NCBI RefSeq assembly: GCF_009372255.1
Contig: NZ_LXGN01000034.1
Location: forward strand, 338,837 to 402,836
DNA length: 64,000 nucleotides
Direction of reading: 5' to 3'
From: Acinetobacter guerrae
GTDB lineage: Bacteria; Pseudomonadota; Gammaproteobacteria; Pseudomonadales; Moraxellaceae
A model generated the notes under the pieces. It saw only the letters and a list, made by a program, of their open reading frames with translations, did not search any database and was not told where the DNA came from. Positions 1 through 7,585 of this stretch are shown piece by piece; position 1 is the stretch's first letter; each line of letters begins with the position of its first letter. The translations under genes were made by a program, and so were the position numbers.

Positions 1-60
1 ATCATCGGCGACATAATCATCTTGATGCAACTGCTGTCCAATCTGTTTGATCTTTTTCAT
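1..60 (-). CDS. Start of a second PqiA-type membrane protein gene (partial)
   Basis: An ATG at 60 opens a frame that stays open for 20 codons to the window edge. Its start overlaps the stop of the upstream PqiA-like gene as ATGA, which indicates translational coupling. In many Moraxellaceae the two halves of the E. coli PqiA protein are made by two consecutive genes ahead of pqiB, and this would be the second half. Too little is visible to confirm the family. The identity is inferred from position only. Confidence 0.55.
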   Translation of the reverse strand, partial: MKKIKQIGQQLHQDDYVADD

Positions 61-734
61 GACATACACCGATCAACTTCATCCCAAATATCCTGAACTT
101 TGACAGATGCGATATACACCAACAACAAACTTAATATCGCAAATGCCCATAAAGCGATACCTGGAATTACCACCACCATTCCCATCAATTTAACTAAAGT
201 CACCAGCACCCCAATTAAAAAAACTTCAACCATCCCCCATGTTCGAAATACATAGATTATTCTTAACGCAGGGATCAAGTATTTTGGTCTGGTTTTAAAG
301 ACACTAACTGATGAAAAGATATAAGCCAATAACAATAAATCGGTCAGTGGAACAATAAACGTTGTAATCAAAATGAGAACGCCGACAAAACCTCGATCGA
401 TATGAAACATAGTCAAGGCTGCACCTAACAATGTCGTTTGAGATACATTGCCATTGAGTTCTACACTTACGATTGGAAAACTATTGGCTACAATAAAAAT
501 AATTAAGGCAGTAATGACCAACGCTAATAAGGTATTAAAAGGTTTGACCTGCCGATAAAGTTCAGCACCACAACAATTACAATATGCACGTTCCCCACGT
601 TCAAGTTTTACTTTTTGATAAACCGCATCGCATTCTTCGCAGCAGCATAATGTTTTAAGTGACAGACTACCTGTACTTAACTGATCCTGATCAGAATTTT
701 CTAAAAGTGAATACTTGGCAGTAGGCTCGCTCAT
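57..734 (-). CDS. pqiA: PqiA-family inner-membrane protein (single PqiA domain)
   Basis: This is a membrane protein of the Pqi (paraquat-inducible) system, an MCE-type lipid-trafficking machine between the inner and outer membranes. The 225 residues begin with a cysteine-rich zinc-ribbon-like segment (CCCEEC and CNCCG, about residues 30-55). Four hydrophobic segments follow at about 68-88, 115-140, 155-185 and 190-212. E. coli PqiA is about twice as long with two such domains, so this is a half-length form followed by a second coupled gene at the window edge. Family assignment is firm. The exact transported lipid is unknown. Confidence 0.85.
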   Translation of the reverse strand: MSEPTAKYSLLENSDQDQLSTGSLSLKTLCCCEECDAVYQKVKLERGERAYCNCCGAELYRQVKPFNTLLALVITALIIFIVANSFPIVSVELNGNVSQTTLLGAALTMFHIDRGFVGVLILITTFIVPLTDLLLLAYIFSSVSVFKTRPKYLIPALRIIYVFRTWGMVEVFLIGVLVTLVKLMGMVVVIPGIALWAFAILSLLLVYIASVKVQDIWDEVDRCMS

Positions 735-965
735 AAACTAATCATGCTCTTTTATTGTTTATTTAATAAATTCGATATTTCCAGAAAACTTATCAGATCG
801 TGTGAAATGATTTAGATTTTTTTCGTATTTTAAATACTTACATCCCATTGAATGAAAAAAAATGTTTTTATCCGCTCTTTTACAAGATCGCGCTCACTGT
901 TATTTTATATCTTATCAAATATAGACAGACAACGATTGATCTGTTTCAGACAGACTTGAATTTTG

Positions 966-1640
966 TTACTTTGAGAACGCCATAAAACCCTGATAATTTA
1001 AAATCTGAGTAAATCTTTTAATTTGATTAAAACCAGCTTGCTCCAGCACATCAAAAGTTTGTTGTTCAGATAGTGCATAAAAATCATCTGACATACGCTT
1101 AAGCATTGCACTTGTTTGCACTTCGGTAAGTCCGTTACTTTCACCGATATTTTTTAAAGCATGTTGTTCTTGTTCGGAAGAAACTTCGGTTAAATCAAAA
1201 GTTAGAAATAAACCTTTTGCTTTAAGTCGCTTTTGAATCGCATGGAGGAACAACAACTTATTACTAAACGGGACAAAATGTGTCACCAATATTGAAAGTG
1301 CGGCATCGAAACCAGTTTTATCTTCTAAATCTGACACATCACCCAAAACAAATTGAACACGATGCTCTACATTCAAATCATGAATCGTTGCTCGTGCTTT
1401 CTCTAGCATCGTGGCCGATAAATCAGTTGCGGTAAACTGCCAATCTGGAAAAGTTTCCAATAAATAACGAAGTTCATAACCTGTTCCACAGCCAACCACT
1501 AAAATATGGGCAGATTCAGAGAGATAGGTTTTTAACAAGGCTTGTATCTGCTGATGCACCACTTCGTAACCTGGAATTAATTGACGAATATGTTGATCGT
1601 AACCATCCACGACTTGCTGTGATGTAAAATCTTTTGCCAT
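966..1640 (-). CDS. Class I SAM-dependent methyltransferase
   Basis: The 224-residue protein has the Rossmann-type SAM-binding motif VGCGTGYE (about residues 48-55), then an acidic residue ending strand 2 (ATDLS) and a motif II/III region (VLGDVSDLE). This is the layout of small-molecule class I methyltransferases. The substrate cannot be read from the sequence. A good ribosome site (AAGGAT) precedes the ATG. The gene lies 23 bp downstream of the DUF2520 gene on the same strand, so the two probably share a transcript. Confidence 0.8.
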   Translation of the reverse strand: MAKDFTSQQVVDGYDQHIRQLIPGYEVVHQQIQALLKTYLSESAHILVVGCGTGYELRYLLETFPDWQFTATDLSATMLEKARATIHDLNVEHRVQFVLGDVSDLEDKTGFDAALSILVTHFVPFSNKLLFLHAIQKRLKAKGLFLTFDLTEVSSEQEQHALKNIGESNGLTEVQTSAMLKRMSDDFYALSEQQTFDVLEQAGFNQIKRFTQILNYQGFMAFSK

Positions 1641-1663
1641 ATTATTTTATCCTTCTTATCTGT

Positions 1664-2446
1664 TTAGAACTTAGAATGGTGCCTGTCAATAATTGCATCA
1701 CTCATGATTTGATAAATTTCTTTTAAATCTGTCCGATTAGCTTGTTGTAGCATATGTTGATGCATCTTAAGAATATTGTGATCCTCTCGAACTGCAGGCC
1801 CTGTTTGAACTTGTCTAGGATCATATTGTGTGGCTTTTTTAGCGGTCTCAAGAATTAAGGGATAAAGCAAAGAAAAATCGACTTTTTGCTGATCCACAAT
1901 TTGTTTTGCCATGTCGTAGCAATAATTACTAAAATTACAAGCAAAAACCGCAGCCAGATGCAAACTTAAACGTTGTGAAGATGAATAAGCATAGACTTTA
2001 CTACTTAGGCTATTTGCTAATTGTTCCAAGATTTCCAAGCTGTGCTGTTTAGTCGCCTCTATAAAAAAAGGAGTTTCAGCCCAATTAATTTCACGTTCAA
2101 AACTAAAGGTTTGCAGTGGATAAAATACACCTGCATTTGGATGTATCTCTGACAACACTTTAATATCTGTACTTCCCGAAGTATGAACAATCAAAACTTC
2201 AGATAATTGTGCTGAAATAGATTGCGCGACGGTTGCAATAGACTGATCACTCACTGCAACAATGAGTAAATCTATTTCTGAACTAAATTGATGATGGTCA
2301 TCAATTGCTTGCGCTCCAACTTGATTGGCAAGCTTTTTTGCATGTTCGGGATTACGACTCTTGATTTGTACAATTTGATGCTGTTGTGCAAAGGCTTTGG
2401 CTAAATGTGTTGCAACTTTGCCAGAACCAATAAAACTAATCCGCAT
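1664..2446 (-). CDS. Rossmann-like / DUF2520 domain protein
   Basis: The 260-residue protein starts with an NAD(P)-binding fingerprint (ISFIGSGKVATHLA, residues 3-16). It continues with a Rossmann-like domain (about 1-115) and an all-helical DUF2520 domain carrying LHLAAVFACNFSNYCY at about 162-177. The arrangement resembles pyrroline-5-carboxylate or F420-dependent NADP reductases, but the enzymatic role of this family is not established. It is probably cotranscribed with the methyltransferase downstream. It marks the conserved edge of the accessory island that begins just upstream. Confidence 0.82.
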   Translation of the reverse strand: MRISFIGSGKVATHLAKAFAQQHQIVQIKSRNPEHAKKLANQVGAQAIDDHHQFSSEIDLLIVAVSDQSIATVAQSISAQLSEVLIVHTSGSTDIKVLSEIHPNAGVFYPLQTFSFEREINWAETPFFIEATKQHSLEILEQLANSLSSKVYAYSSSQRLSLHLAAVFACNFSNYCYDMAKQIVDQQKVDFSLLYPLILETAKKATQYDPRQVQTGPAVREDHNILKMHQHMLQQANRTDLKEIYQIMSDAIIDRHHSKF

Positions 2447-2490
2447 ATCTCATCTCATTGATCGCAATAGGCGTAAGCATGCCAATAAAG

Positions 2491-2513
2491 AAAGGGCGAA
2501 TCAATCGCCCTTT
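2491..2513 (-). terminator. Hairpin terminator after the LprI-like lipoprotein gene
   Basis: A 9-bp perfect stem (AAAGGGCGA / TCGCCCTTT) encloses a 5-nt loop and sits 29 bp after the stop of the lipoprotein gene on the minus strand. The following bases are T-rich only in part. It marks the left boundary of the AT-rich island. Confidence 0.6.
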
Positions 2514-2541
2514 ACAACTATCATGCTTTTACTCAAATCAT

Positions 2542-3561
2542 TTAATTAAATGTATTATTTAAATAGACAATACGTTCCATAGTTCGATAGTTAAAGCACT
2601 TCGTGTATTGTATCTCTATGTTTTGATCGCTTAATGCCTGATCCCAGTAATTAGATTGTTTTTGATAAGTTTCCTTTTCTTTTTCAGGAATTTCATAGAC
2701 AGACTTTTGAGCAAGAACTTTACAATCTACATCACGCTTTTCAAACCAGTCTGCTTGATCTTGTTTAAGTTGATCGCGCTGTTCTTCTGTAAAGTTATCC
2801 CACGTTTGATTCAGTCTTTCAACTTGTCTCTGATTTTCAGCATCTAATTCTTTTTTACGAATATCCATCGCCTGTTTTGCGAGATTGTATTGTGCAGCCA
2901 CTTTTTGGTCATTATGGTCAATCATGGATTGATATTCTTTATTCTTTTCAACATAACTTTCAAAAAAAACTGCTTGTTCAGTGATAAAGGCGACCCCTTC
3001 CAATATCTCATTTTGATTCAGTACACTCAAACTCAAACCTTCTTTATCAGTCTTCGTGATATCATATAATAAATCACCACGCAATTCGTCATCAGTTACT
3101 TTCAAACCTGATTCATTATTATCTAGATAATCTTTCACAGTTGAATATCCGTGCTCTTCGCTATTCTCAATATAGACCTGATAAGCATTTTCTGCACGTT
3201 GCATTAAACCTTTAGGAAAATGTACAACCAATTGACTTTCACAGTTAAGTTGTTTTTCTGTTTGAGTATCTTCGGTCAAAGTTCGAATCGTTTTTATCTC
3301 AAACTTTAAGCTTTTATTAATGTTTTCTAGAATATTTCGATCAGCTTCATAATACCCAGAAGATTGGCGCAGTTTTTTCTCCATGACTTTTATATATTCA
3401 GACTTCAAATAACCTTGAATTTTATTAAGATTATCTTGATTGGTACAACTAAAATCTGCAACATTCTGAGCTTTATTTTCGGTTTTTTTATTTATAACGT
3501 AGTCACAACCACTGAATAAAACCCCAGTTAACAATGTCATTAAAATGATAAAATTCTTCAT
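2542..3561 (-). CDS. Lipoprotein with C-terminal LprI/DUF1311-like domain
   Basis: The start is set at an internal ATG (3561), because from there the protein begins with a classic lipoprotein signal: Met-Lys-Asn, a hydrophobic run, then the lipobox LFSGC. The longer frame to 3630 has no signal sequence. About 339 residues remain, with a central region of unknown type. The C-terminal stretch (roughly the last 90 residues, with DQADWFEKRDVDCK and a later paired cysteine in KCFNYRTMERI) resembles the LprI/DUF1311 lysozyme-inhibitor domain. The two-cysteine pattern and W...RD.dC motif are visible, but the domain call is by eye. The location is the periplasm, membrane anchored. It lies at the edge of the accessory island. 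Confidence 0.65.
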   Translation of the reverse strand: MKNFIILMTLLTGVLFSGCDYVINKKTENKAQNVADFSCTNQDNLNKIQGYLKSEYIKVMEKKLRQSSGYYEADRNILENINKSLKFEIKTIRTLTEDTQTEKQLNCESQLVVHFPKGLMQRAENAYQVYIENSEEHGYSTVKDYLDNNESGLKVTDDELRGDLLYDITKTDKEGLSLSVLNQNEILEGVAFITEQAVFFESYVEKNKEYQSMIDHNDQKVAAQYNLAKQAMDIRKKELDAENQRQVERLNQTWDNFTEEQRDQLKQDQADWFEKRDVDCKVLAQKSVYEIPEKEKETYQKQSNYWDQALSDQNIEIQYTKCFNYRTMERIVYLNNTFN

Positions 3562-3755
3562 ATTTTTTGAATCATAACTTTTGATTACTTGTATGAAGTA
3601 CAGCCTAATGATATTACACCTACTAATCAAGTATATTGATTATTTTCGTATTAAACGCTAATTTATTTGTTATTTAATGATAAATATTTAAAATAATTAC
3701 GCATTCTATCTAAAAATATAATTACTATGTAAATAAAAAAATTTCTACAACAACC

Positions 3756-4397
3756 TTAATGAATGTTAAGAGTATGACCAAAAATATAATCTTCTTTAGA
3801 TTGAAAAACATAACTAAAACTACAACTCATCATAGAATCACAGCCTGCCTGAATTTTAAAAATCTCACAAAGATCAATAATATAACACTCAAACCACTCA
3901 CTTTTCTGATTAAAAGAATGACGTGATCTAAGGTTAGAATAAAGTTTCTTTAACAGCGGTGTAATTGCTTCTACATGTGGACTAAACAACCATATTAAAA
4001 TTTCATTTTCTTCGCATGCTTTAACTTGATATTCACCACAGTGATCTGGTTGTATAGAATAAAGTTGAATTTTATTGGGCTGATTATATGAATAAAGAAG
4101 TTTAGTGATCTGTATCTGAAAGTTTTCTACTTCTAGTTCTCTTAACATTCTTGATATTTTTAAACATTTAGGTAAAGTTTCAATTTTTGATTTCGCCAAT
4201 TTTATAAAAAAATCAATTGCCCGGTAAATCAAAGTGACTTCACCTGCCCCAGTAATAACACCATTTTCCCATAAATATAATTTAGTCATACCATCAGAAA
4301 AAGAAAGTATATTTCCATCCTTATCTATCTTTACACTTCTGTTATCTGCTGCAATAATAACACTATCTTCAAGTTGAATCGCAATAATAAATGTCAT
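3756..4397 (-). CDS. Small proteasome-like Ntn-hydrolase (HslV/proteasome beta fold candidate)
   Basis: The 213-residue protein starts Met-Thr. Methionine removal would expose Thr1, as in the proteasome. Counting from that Thr, Asp17 lies in VIIAADNR, exactly where Asp17 lies in HslV and beta subunits. A Lys at 38 in MTKLYLW is placed like catalytic Lys33 after a 5-residue longer loop. GVITGAGE then resembles the VIAGFAGG strand-turn of HslV. The C-terminal half is divergent, with three cysteines near AGCDSMMSC. No HslU partner is nearby. Its divergent neighbour is a T6SS-style cargo cassette. The fold call is by motif comparison only, and the function is unknown. Ribosome site is weak and base composition is AT-rich like the rest of the island. 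Confidence 0.6.
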   Translation of the reverse strand: MTFIIAIQLEDSVIIAADNRSVKIDKDGNILSFSDGMTKLYLWENGVITGAGEVTLIYRAIDFFIKLAKSKIETLPKCLKISRMLRELEVENFQIQITKLLYSYNQPNKIQLYSIQPDHCGEYQVKACEENEILIWLFSPHVEAITPLLKKLYSNLRSRHSFNQKSEWFECYIIDLCEIFKIQAGCDSMMSCSFSYVFQSKEDYIFGHTLNIH

Positions 4398-4469
4398 ATG
4401 CTAAAATAAATTAATAATTTAATTTTTATTGTATATTTTTTTATATTTAATAACTAGGGGAATAATTTT

Positions 4470-4832
4470 ATGGCTAGTGGGTCTCAAATTATTATAAACA
4501 AGAATGGAGTTACCGTGATTACTCCAGGAAAGTTCGAATCCAAAGCAGGACAACATAAATTTGAGAATGGAGCCATAGTAAAATACCAGCTTCCACAAAT
4601 CCCAGATATGAGCAACCCTTATGTTTTACAATATTTAGTTAAAAATAAAAAAAATCAGGCTATGGTAAATAAACCATATTTGTCTATAGATGAAGATGGA
4701 AATATACGAAAAGGGAAAACTGATGAAGATGGTTTTATGCAGTTGACTAAAATGCCCTCTCCTCAAAAAGTCACGACTTGGGTCATGATGAATGAAATTG
4801 AACAAGCAAAAGAAGAAGATATTGAGGATTAA
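4470..4832 (+). CDS. Stand-alone VgrG C-terminal tail (T6SS spike-associated)
   Basis: The 120-residue protein opens with SGSQIIINKNGVTVITPGKF and AGQHKFENGA. These match the repetitive beta-helix end (DUF2345 region) of type VI secretion VgrG spike proteins. A roughly 70-residue tail follows, including NKPYLSIDEDG. The gp27/gp5 body of VgrG (about 600 residues) is absent, and the upstream 70 bp is non-coding. The gene has its own start and AGGGGA ribosome site, so it is either an independently expressed adaptor or a remnant left by recombination. It is followed 2 bp later by the accessory gene, with the effector candidate behind. Confidence 0.7.
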   Translation: MASGSQIIINKNGVTVITPGKFESKAGQHKFENGAIVKYQLPQIPDMSNPYVLQYLVKNKKNQAMVNKPYLSIDEDGNIRKGKTDEDGFMQLTKMPSPQKVTTWVMMNEIEQAKEEDIED

Positions 4833-4834
4833 AC

Positions 4835-5182
4835 ATGAGTACTCATTTCAGTCGCCTTAAACTCATCATTCAGGATCCACTTAAGTTCAAAGACTTAAAT
4901 TATAAATTTATAGTGAGCAATAACCATACTAAAAAAGCAACTGTCTTTGATGGACATTTTAATGGACAAGGCCTAACAGAATGGACTGAAATCTACAATT
5001 TAAACACTACTTTAATTTATGAGATTTACTTAGGTGGAAAGTTACTTCAAAAGGTGGCTGCCAAAGCTTATCCCAATAAGAACAAACATAATGTATTTAC
5101 AGTTAAGACCACGACCGAAATCACCAAAAATATAAAAGAGAATATTAAAGAAATTTATCTAAATGATGGTGAAGTTGCATAG
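4835..5182 (+). CDS. Conserved small protein between VgrG tail and effector (possible adaptor)
   Basis: This is a 115-residue soluble protein with no signal peptide or membrane segment and a composition suggesting beta structure. It begins 2 bp after the VgrG tail gene with a good GAGG ribosome site and ends 24 bp before the effector gene, so the three genes form one transcript. I do not recognise a named domain. Its position between spike fragment and effector is where T6SS adaptor/chaperone genes are commonly found, so a loading role is inferred, not shown. Confidence 0.55.
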   Translation: MSTHFSRLKLIIQDPLKFKDLNYKFIVSNNHTKKATVFDGHFNGQGLTEWTEIYNLNTTLIYEIYLGGKLLQKVAAKAYPNKNKHNVFTVKTTTEITKNIKENIKEIYLNDGEVA

Positions 5183-5206
5183 TATCTCATCAAAAATACT
5201 GAAACT

Positions 5207-6250
5207 ATGCTGAATTGGTCAAAAAAAGTATTTAAAAGACCACTGATTCCATCAGATTGGGACATTCTTAAAGCAAATAATACTCATATTTCTGACATAG
5301 CCCCTATCAAGTTATTAACGCCAGGTACGGTTGTTATTCTTTCCAATTCAACTACGGCCAAAGCCTTACCAAAATATAAAAAATATGCACAAGAAGCACA
5401 GAAAAATTTAGATGAGATGCAAAAAGATAAAAATTTCGATGCAGTCTTTTTTGCTCAAAATTATGAGTTTTTTTATGATGCTATGCTAAATAAGAATAGT
5501 AAAATATCTCATCAAAATATTTTAGAAAATAATAATGATCCCTTGGTTCTTAAATTTGATCAGCATTCAAATGACAGTACTGCTGCTTGGGGATCCGTCC
5601 TAAAAGGTGGCATAGATGGTGCATTAAGTTTCTCTGATGGCATTGTTCAAAGAATGCATAAAATTCATGGAGAACTTGCCTTAAAAATGGCTGAGGAAAA
5701 AGCCAAAGGATCTAGTTTGGCTAATCCTAAAAACTTCAAGGCTTTTAAAAACAAGTATTCATATTTATATGATGAATTAAACAGAGAATCTCTAAAACAG
5801 ATTTTTAAGTGGGATCGATCAATCAAGACTGACAATATGAGACGTATTATTAGCCAATCTACACTTGCAAGAGGAGAGGTTTATAAAGGTGGGATAAAAG
5901 AATATGTAAAAAAGATGAGTGAACTTGGGAAAATGAGTAAATATATAAAAGGTGGAGGATATTTATTCCTTGCTTTAGATGTTTACAATGCAAGAGATGC
6001 TATTGTCCATGCAAAAAATGAAGAAAAAGCAAAAACAACTGTTGTTGAAAGTTCAAAGATTGTTGGTGGTTTAATTGGCGGTAGTGCAGGAGCATTTATT
6101 GTACTTACAGTAGCCTCTGGTGGCACTTCATTAATTGTACTCGGTATTGCTGCGGGTGCTTCGGCTTTATTAGGATGGGGAGGAAGCGAATTATTTGGAG
6201 TCGCAGCAGACATAGCTTATGAAATTGCAGAAGTTAAAAGAAGTAAATGA
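5207..6250 (+). CDS. Putative T6SS effector: LysM-like N-terminus, pore-type hydrophobic C-terminus
   Basis: The 347-residue protein has an N-terminal segment (about residues 10-50, SDWDILKANN and LLTPGTVVILSN) that looks like a LysM-type repeat, a feature of several T6SS cargo proteins. A long charged helical middle follows, then a C-terminal pair of hydrophobic glycine/alanine-rich helices (about 282-335: VGGLIGGSAGAF, VLGIAAGASALLG). This resembles the membrane-inserting hairpin of pore-forming toxins. There is no Sec signal, as expected for T6SS cargo. Two bases after its stop comes a small multi-membrane-segment protein gene, the layout of a toxin-immunity pair. No PAAR or Rhs domain was seen. 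Activity is inferred. Confidence 0.55.
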   Translation: MLNWSKKVFKRPLIPSDWDILKANNTHISDIAPIKLLTPGTVVILSNSTTAKALPKYKKYAQEAQKNLDEMQKDKNFDAVFFAQNYEFFYDAMLNKNSKISHQNILENNNDPLVLKFDQHSNDSTAAWGSVLKGGIDGALSFSDGIVQRMHKIHGELALKMAEEKAKGSSLANPKNFKAFKNKYSYLYDELNRESLKQIFKWDRSIKTDNMRRIISQSTLARGEVYKGGIKEYVKKMSELGKMSKYIKGGGYLFLALDVYNARDAIVHAKNEEKAKTTVVESSKIVGGLIGGSAGAFIVLTVASGGTSLIVLGIAAGASALLGWGGSELFGVAADIAYEIAEVKRSK

Positions 6251-6252
6251 TT

Positions 6253-6665
6253 ATGAATATATTTTTTATTTTATTTAAAGAGATCCCACTAATAATGTTT
6301 GGTTTCTTATTTTCTTTATTTTTTTTATAATTCAATACATTTACATAAACAAAAACCTGAAAGAAATTTGCAAAATTATGTTTAAATATGATGATCTTTA
6401 TAAAGCCCCTTTGAATTATTTTGATTTTTATTTTCTAAGTGCCCTTCCCTTAGTTTTTTGGCGTGAAACACTCAACATAAAGAAAGGAACAAAATTCAAA
6501 AAACTTTATGGAAAAGAGTTTTATTTTAAAATTGAACGACATCAATTAAATAAACTACTTCACCAAAATCCTTATTTCTTTTACATTCAATATTTTGTAT
6601 TTTTTTCTGGAATTTTCAGCTTGCTTTTTATGGCAATTGGCTGTTTTTTGATTAAATTTTCGTAA
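6253..6665 (+). pseudogene. Immunity gene copy 1, frameshifted in a T8 tract
   Basis: The ATG at 6253, two bases after the effector stop, opens a frame ending after 25 codons at 6328-6330. The rest of the protein continues in another frame and could restart at 6378 as a 95-residue product. Adding one T to the run at 6319-6326 restores a continuous protein closely matching copy 2, including IQYIYINKNLKEICKIMFKY. This is therefore either a broken copy, a slippage-switchable gene, or a base-calling error in a homopolymer. The restored product would be a small inner-membrane protein with hydrophobic ends. Confidence 0.65.
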
Positions 6666-6782
6666 AATATTTAATTTTCAGCTATAAAGCAAATTTTTAG
6701 CTGTATGAAAATTAGTTAGCCATGAGATTTTAAGTTATATTGAATGCGAAACCCATAGTTTTTTAATGAATAACTTACTAAC

Positions 6783-7205
6783 ATGAATAAATTTTTATTA
6801 TTTATAAAAACTATGCCATTTGTATTTTTGACTATAGTTTTCTCTTTTTTATATTTATTTTCTTTCGTAGTTCAGTACATTTATATAAACAAAAATCTAA
6901 AAGAAATTTGCAAGATTATGTTTAAATATGATGATCTTTATAAAGCCCCTTTAAATTATTTTGATTTTTATTTTCTAAGTACCCTTCCCTTAGTTTTTTG
7001 GCGTGAAACACTCAACATAAAAAAAGGAACAAAATTTAAAAAACTTTATAGAAAAGAGTTTTATTTTAAAATTGAACGACATCAATTAAATAAACTACTT
7101 CACCAAAATCCATATTTATTTTACATTCAATATCTTGTATTTTTATTTGGAATACTTAGTATGATTTTTATAGCTATTGCATGTTTTTTAATTAAATTCA
7201 ATTGA
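6783..7205 (+). CDS. Intact immunity-type membrane protein (copy 2 of tandem array)
   Basis: The 140-residue protein has a strong hydrophobic N-terminal segment (about residues 4-36), a short hydrophobic stretch near 58-70, a basic central part (KKGTKFKKLYRKEF) and a hydrophobic C-terminal segment (about 108-138). This is the composition of immunity proteins that guard the inner membrane against pore-forming toxins. It is near-identical to the frameshifted copy 1 over its central 85 residues but differs at its N-terminus. It is the only uninterrupted member of the array. Its ribosome site is weak. The immunity role is inferred from location and topology. Confidence 0.6.
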   Translation: MNKFLLFIKTMPFVFLTIVFSFLYLFSFVVQYIYINKNLKEICKIMFKYDDLYKAPLNYFDFYFLSTLPLVFWRETLNIKKGTKFKKLYRKEFYFKIERHQLNKLLHQNPYLFYIQYLVFLFGILSMIFIAIACFLIKFN

Positions 7206-7329
7206 ACACATTTTATGATTACAAAATGCTTACCCAAAGCTCTATTGAGATTAGTTAAGAATACGTCGTTTTGTTACAATCAAAAGTTAAAACTTTTGAT
7301 ATTATTGAAGATAAAATGAGTAAATAATA

Positions 7330-7552
7330 GTGAGGATAATTTTTATTTCATTTAAATAGATCCCACTAATAATGTTTGGTTTCTTATTTTCTTTAATTTT
7401 TTATAATTCAATACATTTACATAAACAAAAACCTGAAAGAAATTTGCAAAATTATGTTTAAATATGATGATCTTTATAAAGCCCCTTTAAATTATTTTGA
7501 TTTTTATTTTCTAAGTGCACTACCCTTAGTTTTTTGGCGTAAAACACTCAAT
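7330..7552 (+). pseudogene. Immunity gene copy 3, truncated remnant
   Basis: The bases from 7330 align closely with copy 1. The start is GTG instead of ATG, there is a TAG stop at codon 10, and a shorter T tract gives another frameshift. Similarity ends abruptly near 7552 inside the codons for ETLN. The 21 bases just before it (7307-7327) match the last 21 bases of the effector gene (6230-6250) at 17 positions, with the same 2-bp gap to the start. The duplicated unit thus included an effector 3' end. Confidence 0.65.
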
Positions 7553-7585
7553 ATTCTTTCTCGATCATACCTATTCAAAATAAGT

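Larger units (their letters stand above)
6253..7552 (+). repeat. Tandem array of three immunity-gene copies
   Basis: Three direct copies (6253-6665, 6783-7205, 7330-7552) are separated by unrelated AT-rich spacers of about 117 and 124 bp. The core from the ATGTTTAAATATGATGAT region onward is nearly identical between all three. The first 100 bases are shared mainly by copies 1 and 3. Copies 1 and 3 are therefore more closely related at their 5' ends than either is to copy 2, which suggests recombination between copies. Confidence 0.75.

Noticed and set aside
2656..2847. 63-codon hydrophobic plus-strand frame
   Set aside because: Antisense to the LprI-like lipoprotein gene, Phe/Leu-rich as expected opposite a Lys/Glu-rich coding strand.
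4533..4545. GTTCGAATCC, like a tRNA T-loop
   Set aside because: It encodes part of the VgrG tail (KFESK) and no acceptor or anticodon stem surrounds it.
7206..7330. Possible further effector gene remnant beyond the last about 21 bases
   Set aside because: Only the final codons resemble the effector; farther upstream I see no convincing similarity.
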